From NCBI GenBank assembly GCA_037127315.1, contig JBBBDQ010001920.1:124001-188000 (forward strand): a DNA stretch of 64,000 nucleotides, given 5' to 3'. Every line of letters begins with the position of its first letter. The stretch's first letter is position 1. The notes under the pieces were generated by a model. The model saw only the letters and a list, made by a program, of their open reading frames with translations, was not told the origin of the DNA and searched no databases. Of this stretch, positions 29,092-39,454 are shown in pieces. Source of the DNA: Ascarosepion bandense. Lineage: Eukaryota; Mollusca; Cephalopoda; Sepiida; Sepiidae. Made by a program: the position numbers and the translations under genes.

Positions 29092-29395
29092 TTTTTTTTT
29101 AATCATATCACCCCAAGCAAGGCGGTAATGCCCATGATGCGCAGGGGGCTATGTAAGGGTAAAAAGAATGGAAAAGAGAAAGCCGGAAACCACAACCTAA
29201 CCAGGAAACAAAGGATGAGCCTCTTCACCTGTTCAATAGATGTGGGTGGAGTGTGAACCAGGCGATAGTTTAGTCTATCTACTCCAATTGAAAAAAATAA
29301 AAAAAAAAAGTGAAAAGATTGGAAAAGAGAAAACCGGAAACCGCATCCTAAGAAGGAAACAAGGGATGAGCCTCTTCACCTGTTTATGGGAATGA
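29092..29395 (-). mobile_element. LINE-A-type 3' terminus inserted in LINE-B
   Basis: Begins with a T-run (29092-29101; the poly(A) end read in reverse) and 'tcatatcaccccaagcaagg', then 'gcgcagggggctatgtaagg'. It contains the same duplicated 'gtggagtgtgaacc...gatagtttagtctatct' segment as 16885-17205. Its interior falls between two collinear LINE-B parts, so this is a nested insertion. Confidence 0.7.
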
Positions 29396-29515
29396 ATGGC
29401 AAAATAGAAAGTAGGGATATTCAAAAACCACAAATATTACTAAGAGCTGCAAAGTATAGGAGGTTTGGAGAGACATGAACGCTCACATCCTGAATAAACA
29501 CCATGTTTGTATTCT
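29396..29515 (+). mobile_element. LINE-B fragment, downstream part
   Basis: 'aatattactaagagctgcaa', 'gtttggagagacatgaacgc' and 'tcacatcctgaataaacacc' give the diverged family 3' end. Confidence 0.55.
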
Positions 29516-30540
29516 TCAAACTCTTACATAAACACTTCCCAGAATGAAGCACTCTTCACAAAATATTTCAACAAAAACTCAGTGAAAATCAACTATAGTT
29601 GCACCAAGAACATTGTACAAATAATAAAAAAGCACAACAGAAAAACTATCAACAAATAACCCGAGCAAATTAAACCCATATGTAACTGCAAAATAAGTTA
29701 TGAATGTCCCTTAAATGGTAATTGTTTACAAAACAACATAATATACCAAGCAACAGTAAAATCACTAGATAATGAAGAAAAAATATATACAGGTGTAACA
29801 CAAGGAGCCTAGAAACAAAGAAACTATGCACACAAAATATCCTTCAGAAATAGTAAATACAGCAACAGTACAGTGATTTCTAAGAATATCTGGTAAGTTA
29901 AAAACAAAATCCAAATCACACCAAAAATATCATGAAAAATATGGAAAAGAGCATCAGCCTACAACAACCAATCCCAAACCTGCAGACTTTGTTTGGAGGA
30001 AAAAATAGCCATTATTACCTTCCCAGACCAAAACAAATGACTACATAAACAATCTGAACTCATCTCAAAAAGCAGACATGAAAACAATTTTTTGCTGCAT
30101 TACTTAGAAATCAAAAATTGAAAATAAATAAATAATAATAAAGAATTTTTTAATCCAAGCAAAGAATAAAAAATTAACAAAACACTGCCAACATAACAAC
30201 CATTAGAATAGATAAAAATAAAATATAAATAAAATGAAAATAAAAATAAATAACAAGTTCAAATAAATAAATAAACATCCAAAACCAAAAAGAATAAATA
30301 AATATAAATATAAAAATAAAAACAAGTAAAATAAATGTAAAGCAACAAACCACTCCCACCAAAGAAGTATTACCCACAATGTACCATTGACTTATATATA
30401 TAAATAGTTGAGGAAAAACCCAATGCATGGATTAATGATTGCACCTAGCATGAAACAGTCTGTCGCCCTTGAGAGTTGATTTCAATGTTTACTCTTTTAT
30501 ATTTACATGTGCTCTATCTCTGATATTGAGCAATTTATCC
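29516..30540. other. A-rich intergenic DNA, no gene seen
   Basis: Long A-rich stretch with AAAT-type simple repeats (30120-30340). Apparent minus-strand frames are low complexity (runs of F, I, Y). One phrase (ggtaagttaaaaacaaaatccaaatcacac at 29891 is similar to 24523) is shared with the lead-in to the LINE-A copy at 24.6 kb, suggesting LINE-A 5' sequence in decay. Confidence 0.45.
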
Positions 30541-30572
30541 TATAAATATAGCCTACCTTAAAACTGTATTTC

Positions 30573-30609
<37 letters not shown>

Positions 30610-30840
30610 ATAAACATATATATATATATATATGTTTATAGATATGTAATTTAGAATAAAGCTCATTTCGTCTTTTTGCCTTGATAAAGTCCATCACAGG
30701 ACAAAACGCGTAGGCGATTTAAAATACAATTTTTCTCTTGTTTTTATTTTATTTAACCACATATATATATATATATATATATAATCATCTGTAGACAAGC
30801 CTGTTTTGCTGTATCACAGCTCCTCAGTGCATCTAGATTA
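30541..30840. repeat. TA tracts around a hairpin-rich segment, plus SINE tail (-)
   Basis: (TA)n at 30578-30606, 30616-30634 and 30760-30783. The middle reads 'ctataaacatatata' then 'tatatgtttatag', an inverted repeat centred near 30622. 30783-30830 is the complement of the SINE tail (tctgtctgcagatgact-like). No gene. Confidence 0.65.
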
Positions 30841-31017
30841 ATCTGTTTTTGCTTCAAGCTGGTATTGAAATCTGACTGATACTTCATACAGCACTGTTGA
30901 TGTAATGGCAGAGACAGGCAGCTTTCATAGCAGGTTATTCACAGGATGTAAACAAACCCCAGTCACTGATAGTGTTCAGTTTGATAAACAAATCAAACTG
31001 CATTCATTAACCAAAGA

Positions 31018-31200
31018 ACACACACACACACACACATATATTTTATTAAAATACTTTAATCCAAAACAGAAAAGTAGGAAGGTAAATCCCAAGAACCTGA
31101 TCCTAATTAATATTAAAAATTTTAATATTAAAAAATGATACAGGAGGAGAGCTCAAGGTAATTAAAATTACAGAGCTAATATAAAATAAAATAAATTTTC
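31018..31200. repeat. (CA)n microsatellite and AT-rich spacer
   Basis: Short CA tract at 31019-31036. The surrounding 77-codon frame has no recognised motif. Confidence 0.5.
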
Positions 31201-31202
31201 AA

Positions 31203-31405
31203 TATTCAAAGATGTTGAATGAACATTTCGACATAAAATCCCTAGGAGAGATTTTACATCTCAGCAACTGTACATCTTTCAAAATGGAAATAAAATAAGA
31301 ATAAAAAGAATAAAAAGAGAGAAAAAAATTATTTTTTCTTTTCTTTTTTTTTCTTTTTATTCTTATTTTTGTTTCCATTTTGAAAGATGTAAGGTTGCTG
31401 AGGAG
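31203..31405. repeat. Long hairpin with purine-rich stem (31260-31402)
   Basis: The left arm 'tcagcaactgtacatctttc', 'aaaatggaaataaaataaga', 'ataaaaaga' pairs with the right arm 'tctttttattcttatttttg', 'tttccattttgaaagatgta', 'aggttgctgagga' with few mismatches over about 60 bp. The loop is A/T-rich. The lead-in (acatttcgacataaaatccc) matches 20480-20500. Confidence 0.8.
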
Positions 31406-31479
31406 ATATATATATATAGATGCTCAGTAGAAGACGGCAGACTTTTTAGCACGTATATTATCATTATACACACCCAATA

Positions 31480-31530
31480 TCTATCTATCTATCTATCTAT
31501 CTATATATATATATATATATATATATATCT
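31480..31530 (+). repeat. (ATCT)n and (TA)n microsatellite
   Basis: Six ATCT units followed by TA repeats. Confidence 0.9.
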
Positions 31531-31628
31531 ACTCAAGCATCTACACATCATTCATTCAGTAATTAATTTGAAAACTCTCGGTTACTGGCGTGTGTTTACA
31601 TTGTATATAACAAGCTAAAGTTTGTCTT

Positions 31629-31790
31629 CCTCTACTGAGTGCCTGTAGCTCAGAGGTAGAATTGCTGACTGATGTCAATTCGGTCAGGTTTCAATCCTGG
31701 CTAGAAGCAATTGAATGTCTAACTGTACTGATGAGCTGTGATGCAGTGAAACAGATCTGTCTGCAGATGAATAAAAGCTCTAAAATTTAA
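31629..31790 (+). mobile_element. tRNA-derived SINE (TAGCTCAGAGGTAGA type)
   Basis: A-box region TAGCTCAGAGGTAGA and B-box-like GGTTTCAATCC sit at tRNA-like spacing. A body follows and ends 'gatgagctgtgatgcagtga' and 'acagatctgtctgcagatga'. The same element is at 45880-46045. The arms do not form a full cloverleaf and the gene continues into non-tRNA sequence, so it is a SINE. Confidence 0.75.
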
Positions 31791-32357
31791 CAGATAAATT
31801 GACAAGTCAATAAAAACAAAATTTTGAAATTTGTGCATGTATATATGCATGCATATATTAATCTGTATATGTGTCTGTTTGCCAGTGTATGTGTGTATAC
31901 TCGTCTATTTGTCTATGTGTGGATGTTTGTAGGTTTATTTATATGTGTGCATTCTTTCTTTTCCTCGTTTAATAGATGAATAACTTTCTAAATCCAATAT
32001 AAATTGTTAAACTTATAGATGTTTTTAAAATTCGCAATTATAATAAAGTAGACCTAATAGTCAAATAATAATGCTGATCTCAATTTAATCAAATATTAAT
32101 ATTGATGCCCCTCAAAATTATTTTTGAGTCTACTCACATATTCTTCAAATTAGAAGTTGCTTTATTCTGATTGGTCCACACTGTCTTTACAACAATGCCT
32201 CCCTGATTAAAGGGGTTTTGCTTGATTTTAACTTTTTAAAACCCTTCAAATTGAAATAAACCTCATCAATTAATAAAACACAAGAAGTGTCGAAACAAAA
32301 TGGCTACTTTTGTAGTGATATTATGACATATTCATGATATCATTTCAAATAAATATA
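31791..32357. other. AT-rich spacer, no feature seen
   Basis: Includes a GT-rich low-complexity stretch (31860-31960). No coding potential recognised. Confidence 0.4.
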
Positions 32358-32662
32358 TCTATCTAAACTTATTTATAAATGGAAGTTTTGTCTGTGTGTG
32401 TGTGTCCATTACCTATAGACTCTGAAACAGCTGAACCGATTTTCTTGAAAATTTACACAGTTGTACTATAAGTGTCTGCGAGTGTTCTTAGCTAGGTTTT
32501 GTGTAGAGGTACCCCCGATAAATATCGAAAATTGATAATCGAAAAAATCGGGTTATAGAAGGAGTGGTTCGATTTTAATCAAATTTGATACACTTAGACA
32601 AAGACATAAGAAACAATATTCAGAAGATTTAAGGTTGCAGTTCTTACAATAGTGCAGAAAAT

Positions 32663-32708
<46 letters not shown>

Positions 32709-33083
32709 CAAGATGTTTGTGTGTGTGTCTATCTATCTGCCTGTATGTCTGTAATTTTTTAGCCCTTTTATTTTAGTTTTTGCTTCGTGTTTGTCTCTAA
32801 GAAGGTATAATTGTAGTTCTTAGTCTCAGCCATGATACCATTTACTCACAGGACTTATTTAGCCTTCAAAATTCAGTTTACGACGAAAAAAACTTATTTG
32901 ATATTGATACCAGGAAATCAAAATTTGACTTACATCCATTGATTTTTCTTTCAGTCATGGTTTCGCTTTAACTGGAAACAACTATTGTTTTTTAGTCTTT
33001 CGTGCGAACGTCCAAAGAGTCTGGACCATGGATTAGTTTTAAAGCTTTCATTACACCCGAGCAATGCCGGGCGATACTGCTAG
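32358..33083 (+). mobile_element. Complete Helitron-like non-autonomous element (726 bp)
   Basis: Preceded by A and followed by T, it starts TCTATCTAAACTTATTTATA and ends GGGCGATACTGCTAG. A GC-rich inverted repeat (CCCGAGCAATGCCGGG) lies about 10 bases before the end. Order inside: GT tract, 'agactctgaaacagctgaac', 'gttcttagctaggttttgtg', 'aaatcgggttatagaaggag', TA tract, a second GT tract, 'cttagtctcagccatgatac' and 'ttaaagctttcattacaccc'. It encodes no Rep/helicase. It is the best copy to define family boundaries; relatives lie at 6720, 20050, 23930 and, more distantly, 21158. Confidence 0.72.
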
Positions 33084-33690
33084 TATATATATAGGTAGGT
33101 ATTCATCTAACAAGGTTTTTCTGTTTAATTATGCTTTGTATTTTTCTAAATTTCATATGAGATATTGAGTATTGTGTTTGATGTTGTGGATGAACTGTTC
33201 ATATTTTGTTATTTTTGTTCAAGTACTTTTGAATTTCATGTTCTTTATCAAGAATGGATGTGGTGTTTGTGTCATAGTAAGAATTTCTTTGTTTCCCTTC
33301 TGGTATTCTTTGGAAAGCTGGAAGTTTGAAACAGTCTATAGTGACTTGACATGTCTTGATTTTGGTGCTGAAGTTTCGTGTAGAATCAGCAGAAATGATG
33401 TTGAGTGTGCAATGAAATCTTGAAAGAGGCCTACTTATGTTTTATTGTCAGAGATTAACCTCTCTGAAATAATGTCAAAGCTTGAAGACAGTTCTTAAAC
33501 AAGACGCTCCCTAGAAATATATTGGTTTTAATTCTTCAGTTTATCCACTCCTAAAGTGGTTGCCACCCAAAGCAAGAGAGCCCACTCTGCTCTGTTATTT
33601 TATAACCCACTGATGATGAAAGATGTATTCATGCTTTTACCAAAACCAATATCATAGAACAGAAGAAGTTATACCACCTGAAAACATCCA
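33084..33690. other. No confirmed gene
   Basis: An 83-codon frame at 33172-33423 (hydrophobic start, then LTCLDFGAEVSCRISRND) has no recognised homologue and no splice or promoter context that I can support. Confidence 0.35.
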
Positions 33691-33697
33691 CACACAT

Positions 33698-33700
33698 GAA

Positions 33701-33748
<48 letters not shown>
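33698..33748 (+). repeat. (GT)n microsatellite
   Basis: Uninterrupted GT repeat of about 25 units. Confidence 0.95.
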
Positions 33749-33749
<1 letters not shown>

Positions 33750-33875
33750 GAGAATACAAATATAAAATTTGTCACTTTCTTTACAGATGTTATATTCAGT
33801 ACCTCAACTCAAGAATTTTACAGACAAACACTTTTCATTATTATTCTGCCCACTCATCAGGAGGTTTCAGCATTT

Positions 33876-33887
33876 ATAGATAGATAA

Positions 33888-33918
<31 letters not shown>

Positions 33919-33927
33919 TGAATGGAC

Positions 33928-33974
<47 letters not shown>

Positions 33975-34019
33975 TGAATGCCCATAGATAGATAGATAGA
34001 TAGATAGATATGAATGGAC

Positions 34020-34062
<43 letters not shown>

Positions 34063-34071
34063 TGAACGGAC

Positions 34072-34106
<35 letters not shown>

Positions 34107-34115
34107 TGAACGGAC

Positions 34116-34170
<55 letters not shown>

Positions 34171-34215
34171 TGAATGGCCATAGATAGATAGATAGATAGA
34201 TAGATATGAACGGAC

Positions 34216-34254
<39 letters not shown>

Positions 34255-34263
34255 TGAGTGAAC

Positions 34264-34312
<49 letters not shown>

Positions 34313-34395
34313 CATGAACGGACATTGATAGATAGATAGATAGCTAGATAGATAGATAGATAGCTAGCTAGATAGATAGATAGATATGAATGGAC

Positions 34396-34431
<36 letters not shown>

Positions 34432-34432
34432 G
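33876..34432 (+). repeat. (GATA)n array with recurrent 14-bp interruptions
   Basis: GATA tetramers fill the interval. About ten interruptions of the form TATGAATGGACATA (variants with C for T, or CCC for GAC) recur at variable spacing of about 36-75 bp. The four-base period leaves frames open on the minus strand ([12 protein letters not shown] repeats); these are not genes. Confidence 0.95.
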
Positions 34433-34985
34433 AGCATATGAACATATATAATGAAGAAACATAGATAGAAAATGATAGATAGATAAATAAATAGAGAAAC
34501 AGAGAAAGAGAGACTGAAATATATCTGTGTATGTGCATGCATTTGTGTGGGTGTATACATCTATATATACAATCCACACTTAATAAAATCACAATTAAAT
34601 CCAGTCATAACACATTTCATTGCATTTGAATACATGGTTCTGTTGTCATTTTGTGCTATCACGCAGTGTGACGTCATAGAACCACATTGCAAATTTGCAA
34701 ACTGCATTTGTTATTTTTGGTAACTGTTGCCATAGCATAGCGAAGTTTTATGTTAACAAAATAAAATTGTCACTGATGGTGGATGTTATTTTGTTGCCGT
34801 CTTAATAACCTCTCTGAAGATGGCTCATGTGAGTCGAAAGCTTAGAACCAACTTAATAAAAAATTATCCAAATGTTGGATAATTTTTGTCTTTATTTTCA
34901 ACTGAAATTAAAGACAAAATACGATGTTTAGAACGGCTCATGATTAAACATAATAGACATTCATTGTCTCTTATATTTAACAGTA
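34433..34985. other. Spacer, no gene seen
   Basis: Contains 'gaagatggctcatgtgagtc' followed by 'gaaagcttagaacc', a phrase of the type found in interspersed repeats, and a short inverted repeat at 34857-34890 (aaaaattatccaaatgttgg / ataatttttg). No frame. Confidence 0.4.
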
Positions 34986-35176
34986 TATTTTAAGAAAATA
35001 TATATATATGTAGATACATAGATATTGATATATACATATATATATACAGAGAAATAGAGAGAGAAATAAACAGAGAAATGAAGAAAGAGAGATGGAATAT
35101 ATATATCTGTCTGTGTTTGTATATATATATATTGATAGATAGATGCTGATATAAATATATATATGTATGTATATAC

Positions 35177-35211
<35 letters not shown>

Positions 35212-35420
35212 AAGAGAAACATATAACCAGAGAAGGAAATATGTGTGTCTGTATTTGTGCATATATATATATATATATATATGTGTGTCAAAGAGAGAGA
35301 CAAAAATGGATAAAAATCTGGATGAATATTTGATATATATGTGCATGATTTGTATATGTGTACGTGTGCATGTACATACTTATACATATAGAGAGAGAGG
35401 GAGAGAGAGAGGAAAAGGGA
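34986..35420 (+). repeat. Compound TA/GA microsatellite region
   Basis: Alternating TATA, GTAT and GAGA tracts (for example 35178-35215 and 35390-35412), loosely repeated three times. Frames on both strands are low complexity. Confidence 0.85.
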
Positions 35421-35784
35421 GAGGAAGTGGAATAAATATGTTGTATACTGCATGCTGGAGGGAGGGGTGGGTTAATGTGTAAAAGAAAAATATCAAAAAA
35501 GTCAAAACCTGATAAGGTGTTTCCAAGGGAATTGATGTCTCTAATGTTGCATAAAACTAACAGGGCTTCATTAAATGTTAAGCAAGTCTGCCTATTTTAG
35601 TGTCTTAAAATCAATATGCTGGTCTCGGCCAATGCTTCCTCAGCCTCGTATGATTTGTTGTAACTCTTGTCGTTCTGGATGTTATTGACATAGAGCAGGA
35701 ACGATGTCTATTTTTGGCATTTAGAATTTCCAAGCTCGGAGGAGTCCTGATTTTAACGCTAAAAATTCTTCTGCCAGATTCAGT
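35421..35784. other. Mostly unassigned; short minus-strand frame
   Basis: On the minus strand 35603-35709 reads a compositionally normal peptide (SFLLYVNNIQNDKSY, then EAEEALAETS). It has no start codon, no flanking splice pattern and no family that I recognise. Confidence 0.3.
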
Positions 35785-35875
35785 AATCTTCTTCTATGTA
35801 CTTTAGAACATTTGTGATCATGGCTCTCCTCAACTTCCTGTCCTTACTAACTCTTAGCAAACATTGTCTTTTTTT
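35785..35875 (-). mobile_element. LINE-B 3' end, first part
   Basis: The complement of 'gtgatcatggctctcctcaa' and 'cttcctgtccttactaactc' is the LINE-B terminus. Interrupted by a LINE-A-type tail and resumed at about 36085. Confidence 0.6.
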
Positions 35876-36070
35876 ATTTAACTCCTATTTATTAACAAGC
35901 ATTTCACACTCCACCCACGTCTATTGTACAGGTGAAGAGGCTCATCCCTTGTTCCCTGTTTAGAATGTGGTTTCCAGCTTTCTCTTTTCCAATCTTTTCA
36001 CTCTTACGTAGACCCCTGCACATCAGTGGCATTACCGCCTTGCTCGGGGTGATATGATTAAAAAAAAAAA
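35876..36070 (+). mobile_element. LINE-A-type 3' terminus inserted in LINE-B
   Basis: 'cacactccacccacgtctat', 'gaatgtggtttccagctttc', 'gtggcattaccgccttgctc' and a poly(A) run (36060-36070). ACATTGT occurs on both sides (35866-35872 and 36080-36086) and may be the target duplication. Confidence 0.65.
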
Positions 36071-36084
36071 CATTTACACAACAT

Positions 36085-36215
36085 TGTTAGATATATTATA
36101 CATTGTTTTCAATTGTCCCTCTTGGCTTCAATTTGTCCTGTGAGTATCAAATTTTCCAAGCCCTCTTTCCTCCCCTAGAAATTGCACATTAGAAATTTCA
36201 GCAATTTTTTTTTTT
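36085..36215 (-). mobile_element. LINE-B fragment, second part
   Basis: The complement of 'gtcctgtgagtatcaaattt' and 'tccaagccctctttcctccc' corresponds to the LENLILTG/MRKEG region. Confidence 0.55.
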
Positions 36216-36234
36216 ATGTTAAGTATCTGGTTGA

Positions 36235-36545
36235 GTGTTGTGGTGCAGTGGATATCGACTCGGAATGACAAATCGGGGAGCTGAGTTCAAATTCCAGTTG
36301 AATTCTTTGCATTTACTTCTGCACAAATGCCCTTGGGAAAGATATTAATCTGTTTCTTCCCTCCAGTTATGGGTTAAATAACAGGACAGATTGGGTTCTA
36401 TAGCTTTAGTTGGCAACTAGTCAATCACAGAATGTAATGGCAACCTACTGCAGGATAATCTTCTGCCCACTCAGTCATGTCTCTCAAGAGACCTGTTCGG
36501 CCAAGGCGTGTATCACGTATGGCACTTAACTGACTGACTGAATAT
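36235..36545 (+). mobile_element. tRNA-derived SINE, type 2, near full length
   Basis: Head 'gttgtggtgcagtggatatc' with A box TGGTGCAGTGG and B-box-like GTTCAAATTCC, body 'aaatgcccttgggaaagata', 'aggacagattgggttctata', 'caacctactgcaggataatc', and tail 'cgtatggcacttaactgact' ending in the ACTG repeat. It shares its first 150 bases with the 5S-tRNA SINE at 5244 but has a different 3' half. Confidence 0.82.
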
Positions 36546-36865
36546 AATAGTTGAAAACATAATTAAAATATTTACTGGGCATAAAGTGGGGGATTGGTTT
36601 TCTATTGTTATAAAGTGATAAACTGACCCCCCACTAATTATACTTAATGTAATAATGTAATATAATCCAGCTCTTCTCCCTCCAGCTATGAGTTAAATGG
36701 AAGGACAAATTGGGTTCTATAGCCTTGGCTGGCAAGCAGTCTACCGCAGAAAGCAATGGCAACCTACTGCTGGATAATCTTCTGCCCTGTCAGTCATGTC
36801 TCTTGAGAGACATGATTGACCAAGGTGCGTATCACGTATGGCACTTAATTGACTGACTGATCTGG
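36546..36865 (+). repeat. Hairpin linker plus truncated second SINE
   Basis: The linker 36546-36650 contains 'gtgggggattggttttctat' and 'aaactgaccccccact', an inverted repeat of a GGGGGAT...CCCCC type. It joins the first SINE to a second lacking its head (36655-36865: 'ttgggttctatagccttggc', 'cagtcatgtctcttgagaga', ACTG tail). The same SINE-linker-SINE arrangement is at 39455-40035. Confidence 0.7.
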
Positions 36866-36869
36866 TCTA

Positions 36870-37330
36870 TTCATCTTGAGGTTCTCAAGAAAATCCTAAG
36901 AAAAATTTGCAATGTAATTGCTCCTGGATTCCAGTACTTTTCTCACCAATGTGACATGGCTTTCCTTTGTCTTTTCAAAAACTATTTTCATGGCAACTGC
37001 TCTGATAATTTTTTTTCCTGGTGCCCCGACCACAGGAATTTAAGCAGTTACTAGATTGGCATCTAGGTCCCACTCTTTTACCATTGAAATAGTTAAATGT
37101 AACAGTCTTTTTACTCTAACAGTTTCTTTTCCTGCACTCTCTGCCTTCCATTTACTTGCTTCTCTTATAACTTCAAACTCCAAAAATTTAAATGCGATTG
37201 CCATTTTTTATCTTCTTGAACTCATATTTTATCCTTTCTTCAATGCACACTGTCCCCAGTCTATTCTCGCACTGTCACCCCCTGCACACTAGTGGTGGTC
37301 CTGCTTTGCTTGAGGTGAAATGATTAAATA
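36870..37330 (+). mobile_element. LINE-A C-terminus to 3' end
   Basis: Starts 'cttgaggttctcaagaaaat' and shows the VIAPGFQYFSHQCDMAFLCL segment, FTIEIVKCNSL and the 3' end 'caccccctgcacactagtgg', 'tgcttgaggtgaaatgatta' with A-run. Frames are shifted several times. Confidence 0.65.
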
Positions 37331-37610
37331 AAAAAAGGGTAAGTGTTCTTTTTATTCCTTTTTGTTCTTTAAAACACTAACAGTTTTCTCATGTTCATTC
37401 CATGATATTCTCAACATCCTTCTGTAGAACAACATTTCTGTTGTTTTAAGTCTTTTGTACATCAGTAAAAAATTTGTCCAGAATTCATATCACTCAATAA
37501 ATCCCAGGCCTGACATATAGATGGCACCACAAATAAAAAATCCATATGATTTTTATGAAGTAATAACCTTCAAATGCACATGACAAAATTTGGGCCCAAT
37601 TGGATTATTA
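37331..37610. other. Spacer, possibly mariner 5' end
   Basis: A short LINE-B-like phrase (catgatattctcaacatcct, minus strand) is at 37402-37430. The remainder precedes the mariner frame, and I cannot see its inverted repeat with certainty. Confidence 0.35.
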
Positions 37611-37633
37611 GTTTGCCAATTACAGCTATTTAA

Positions 37634-38360
37634 GTGAAGCTAATGTTGCAAATTTTCAAAATAATGGAAAAATCGGAAGTTTGTGTGTTGACAAAGCATT
37701 ACTTTCTGATAGTAAAAATACTGTTCAAGCAAAGCAATGGCTTGATAAGTGCTATTCAGACTCCATTGGAAACAATGGTTAAGAGGTGGTATGCTGACTT
37801 TAAACGCAGTCGTACAGACACAAATGATGTTGAACGCTCAGATCACCCAAAATCTGCATTTGTCCCAGAAAACACCAAAAAATTCCACAAACTTGTTTGG
37901 CTGATCGTAAACTGAATTTGCCTGAGATTGTGTTCACAGTAGGTGCCACGTTTACTCAAAGTCAATCAAAAACAATGTGTCAACAATTCAGAGCATTGTT
38001 TGCAACTGTCTCATTGCAACAGGAAGGAGTTTTTGTGTAAATATGTGAGAATGGATGAAGCATGGATCCACCACTTCACTTCGGAGTCAAATTGGCAGTC
38101 AGCTGAGTAGACAGCAGCATGTGAAAACCATCAAAAGCAACCAAAGACGCAAACTTCAGCAGGCAAGGTTCTGTATTTTGTTCAGTGATTACCTTGAGGG
38201 AGAAAGAATCATCAATAGTGAATATTATTGGTGCATTACTGGTGCATTTGAAGGAAGAAATCGCCAAAAAATGGCCACAAATGAAGAAGAAAAAGTGAAC
38301 TTACATGAAGACAATGTACCGTGTCACAAGTCGATTGCAATGATGGCAAAACTGAGTTGA
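37634..38360 (+). pseudogene. Mariner (DD34D-type) transposase relic, truncated before third catalytic Asp
   Basis: The first frame (37634-37915) reads MEKSEVCVLTKHYFLIVKIL, ETMVKRWYADFKRSRTDTND and a NTKKFHKLV segment, the N-terminal helix-turn-helix region of mariner/SETMAR-type transposases. After frame breaks, MDEAWIHHFTSES contains the first catalytic Asp (about 38051) and EDNVPCHKSIAMMAKL contains the second (about 38311). The sequence then stops and changes to reverse transcriptase at about 38365, so the third Asp and C-terminus are missing. Inactive DNA transposon. Confidence 0.78.
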
Positions 38361-38364
38361 CCTG

Positions 38365-39425
38365 CTGCTTCTCCTACAAAATCTTTGGTAATTACAAAAC
38401 CTGATAAAGGCTCAGGTGTTGTCATTCTTGATTGTCAAGATTATGCAAACAAATTGATGATTATTTTTGGGAATTCTTCTAAATTTGTCTAGTTAGTTAA
38501 ATTTGGAAGAATAATGATAGACAAATTTGATTCTACAGTAACTATAGAGGCTAAGTTCCAAAAACGCCTAGTCAGATTGGTTAAAATTGGGATTTTTCTC
38601 ACTGACATCTCTAGTTTAACTAGAAACCTTGGGTTCTATTCATCCTGTCATTATGGTTTACTCAAAATACATAAGGCCGAGGTTTCATTGAGACCTATTT
38701 TGTCCATGATAGGGTCTTCTCAACATGGCTTGGCTAAATTGCTTATGACCATATTACAGTCAGTTTTGGAACTGTATAACACTTTCTGTATAAAAGATTA
38801 ATTTGAGTTTTCTGACTTCATACAGTGTTATCAATCGACAGACAAATTTATGTGTTCCTATGACATTTCTAGCCTCTTTATCTGTGTCACTCTTGCCGAT
38901 GCCTTGTCAGTTGTCCCCTCCTGTTATTCTTGAGAATGTTTTTGTTGAACTGATGTTGGTGGAATTTAGTTTTGGTGGCATCGTGTACCTACAAATTACC
39001 GTTTCAATGAATTTAAACATCTTTGTTCGAATAGATGAAGAGAGTGTGTTATCAAAGTCTAATAAACCTGATGTTTACTTCCGTTATGTGAATGACACTT
39101 TTTGTCTCTTCAATGACAAAACTGAAGCTAACCATTTTCTTTCATCCCTGAATAATATGCATCCAGCCCTAAACTTATACAAGAAAGAAAGATTAATTCT
39201 TCCTTTTCTTGATGTTTTGTTTAGCAGATCTTCTGATTTTCTTAGTTTCTCGAAAACCAATATTCACTGGTTTGCATACCAATTGGAACACTTTCAGTCC
39301 AAAAAAAGTAAAATTAATTTAATTAGGACCCATATTCATAGGGCTTTAATAAACTAAAATCATGTCGGATGATGAACACAAGTTTATAACCACCACTCCC
39401 TGTAACAATGCCTGTCCATTAGGTA
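38365..39425 (+). pseudogene. Penelope-like element reverse transcriptase relic
   Basis: Motifs in order: SLVITKPDKGSGVVILD (38380), HYGLLKIHKAEVSLRPILSM (about 38655), SSQHGLAKLL, then a CSYDISSLF-type segment (38855), a FVELM segment, PDVYFRYVNDTFCLFND (about 39070), FLSSLNNMHPALN and LPFLDVLFSRSSDF. The YVDD-type catalytic box reads YVND, so one catalytic Asp is replaced by Asn. Several frameshifts occur. No GIY-YIG endonuclease domain is visible downstream. Penelope-like RTs have this KPDKG...IHK...SYDISSLF order (family knowledge). It abuts the mariner relic without a visible target duplication. Confidence 0.78.
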
Positions 39426-39454
39426 TTGTTCAGTTAATTGTTGGTTGGTTGTTT

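Noticed and set aside
31629..31703. Functional tRNA gene (good A and B boxes).
   Set aside because: No full cloverleaf; continues into a SINE body present also at 45880.
33857..34592. Minus-strand frames up to 228 codons with SIYLSIYL repeats.
   Set aside because: Pure translation of the GATA microsatellite; no unique domain.
34986..35453. 158-codon minus-strand frame.
   Set aside because: Low-complexity translation of TA/GA tracts.
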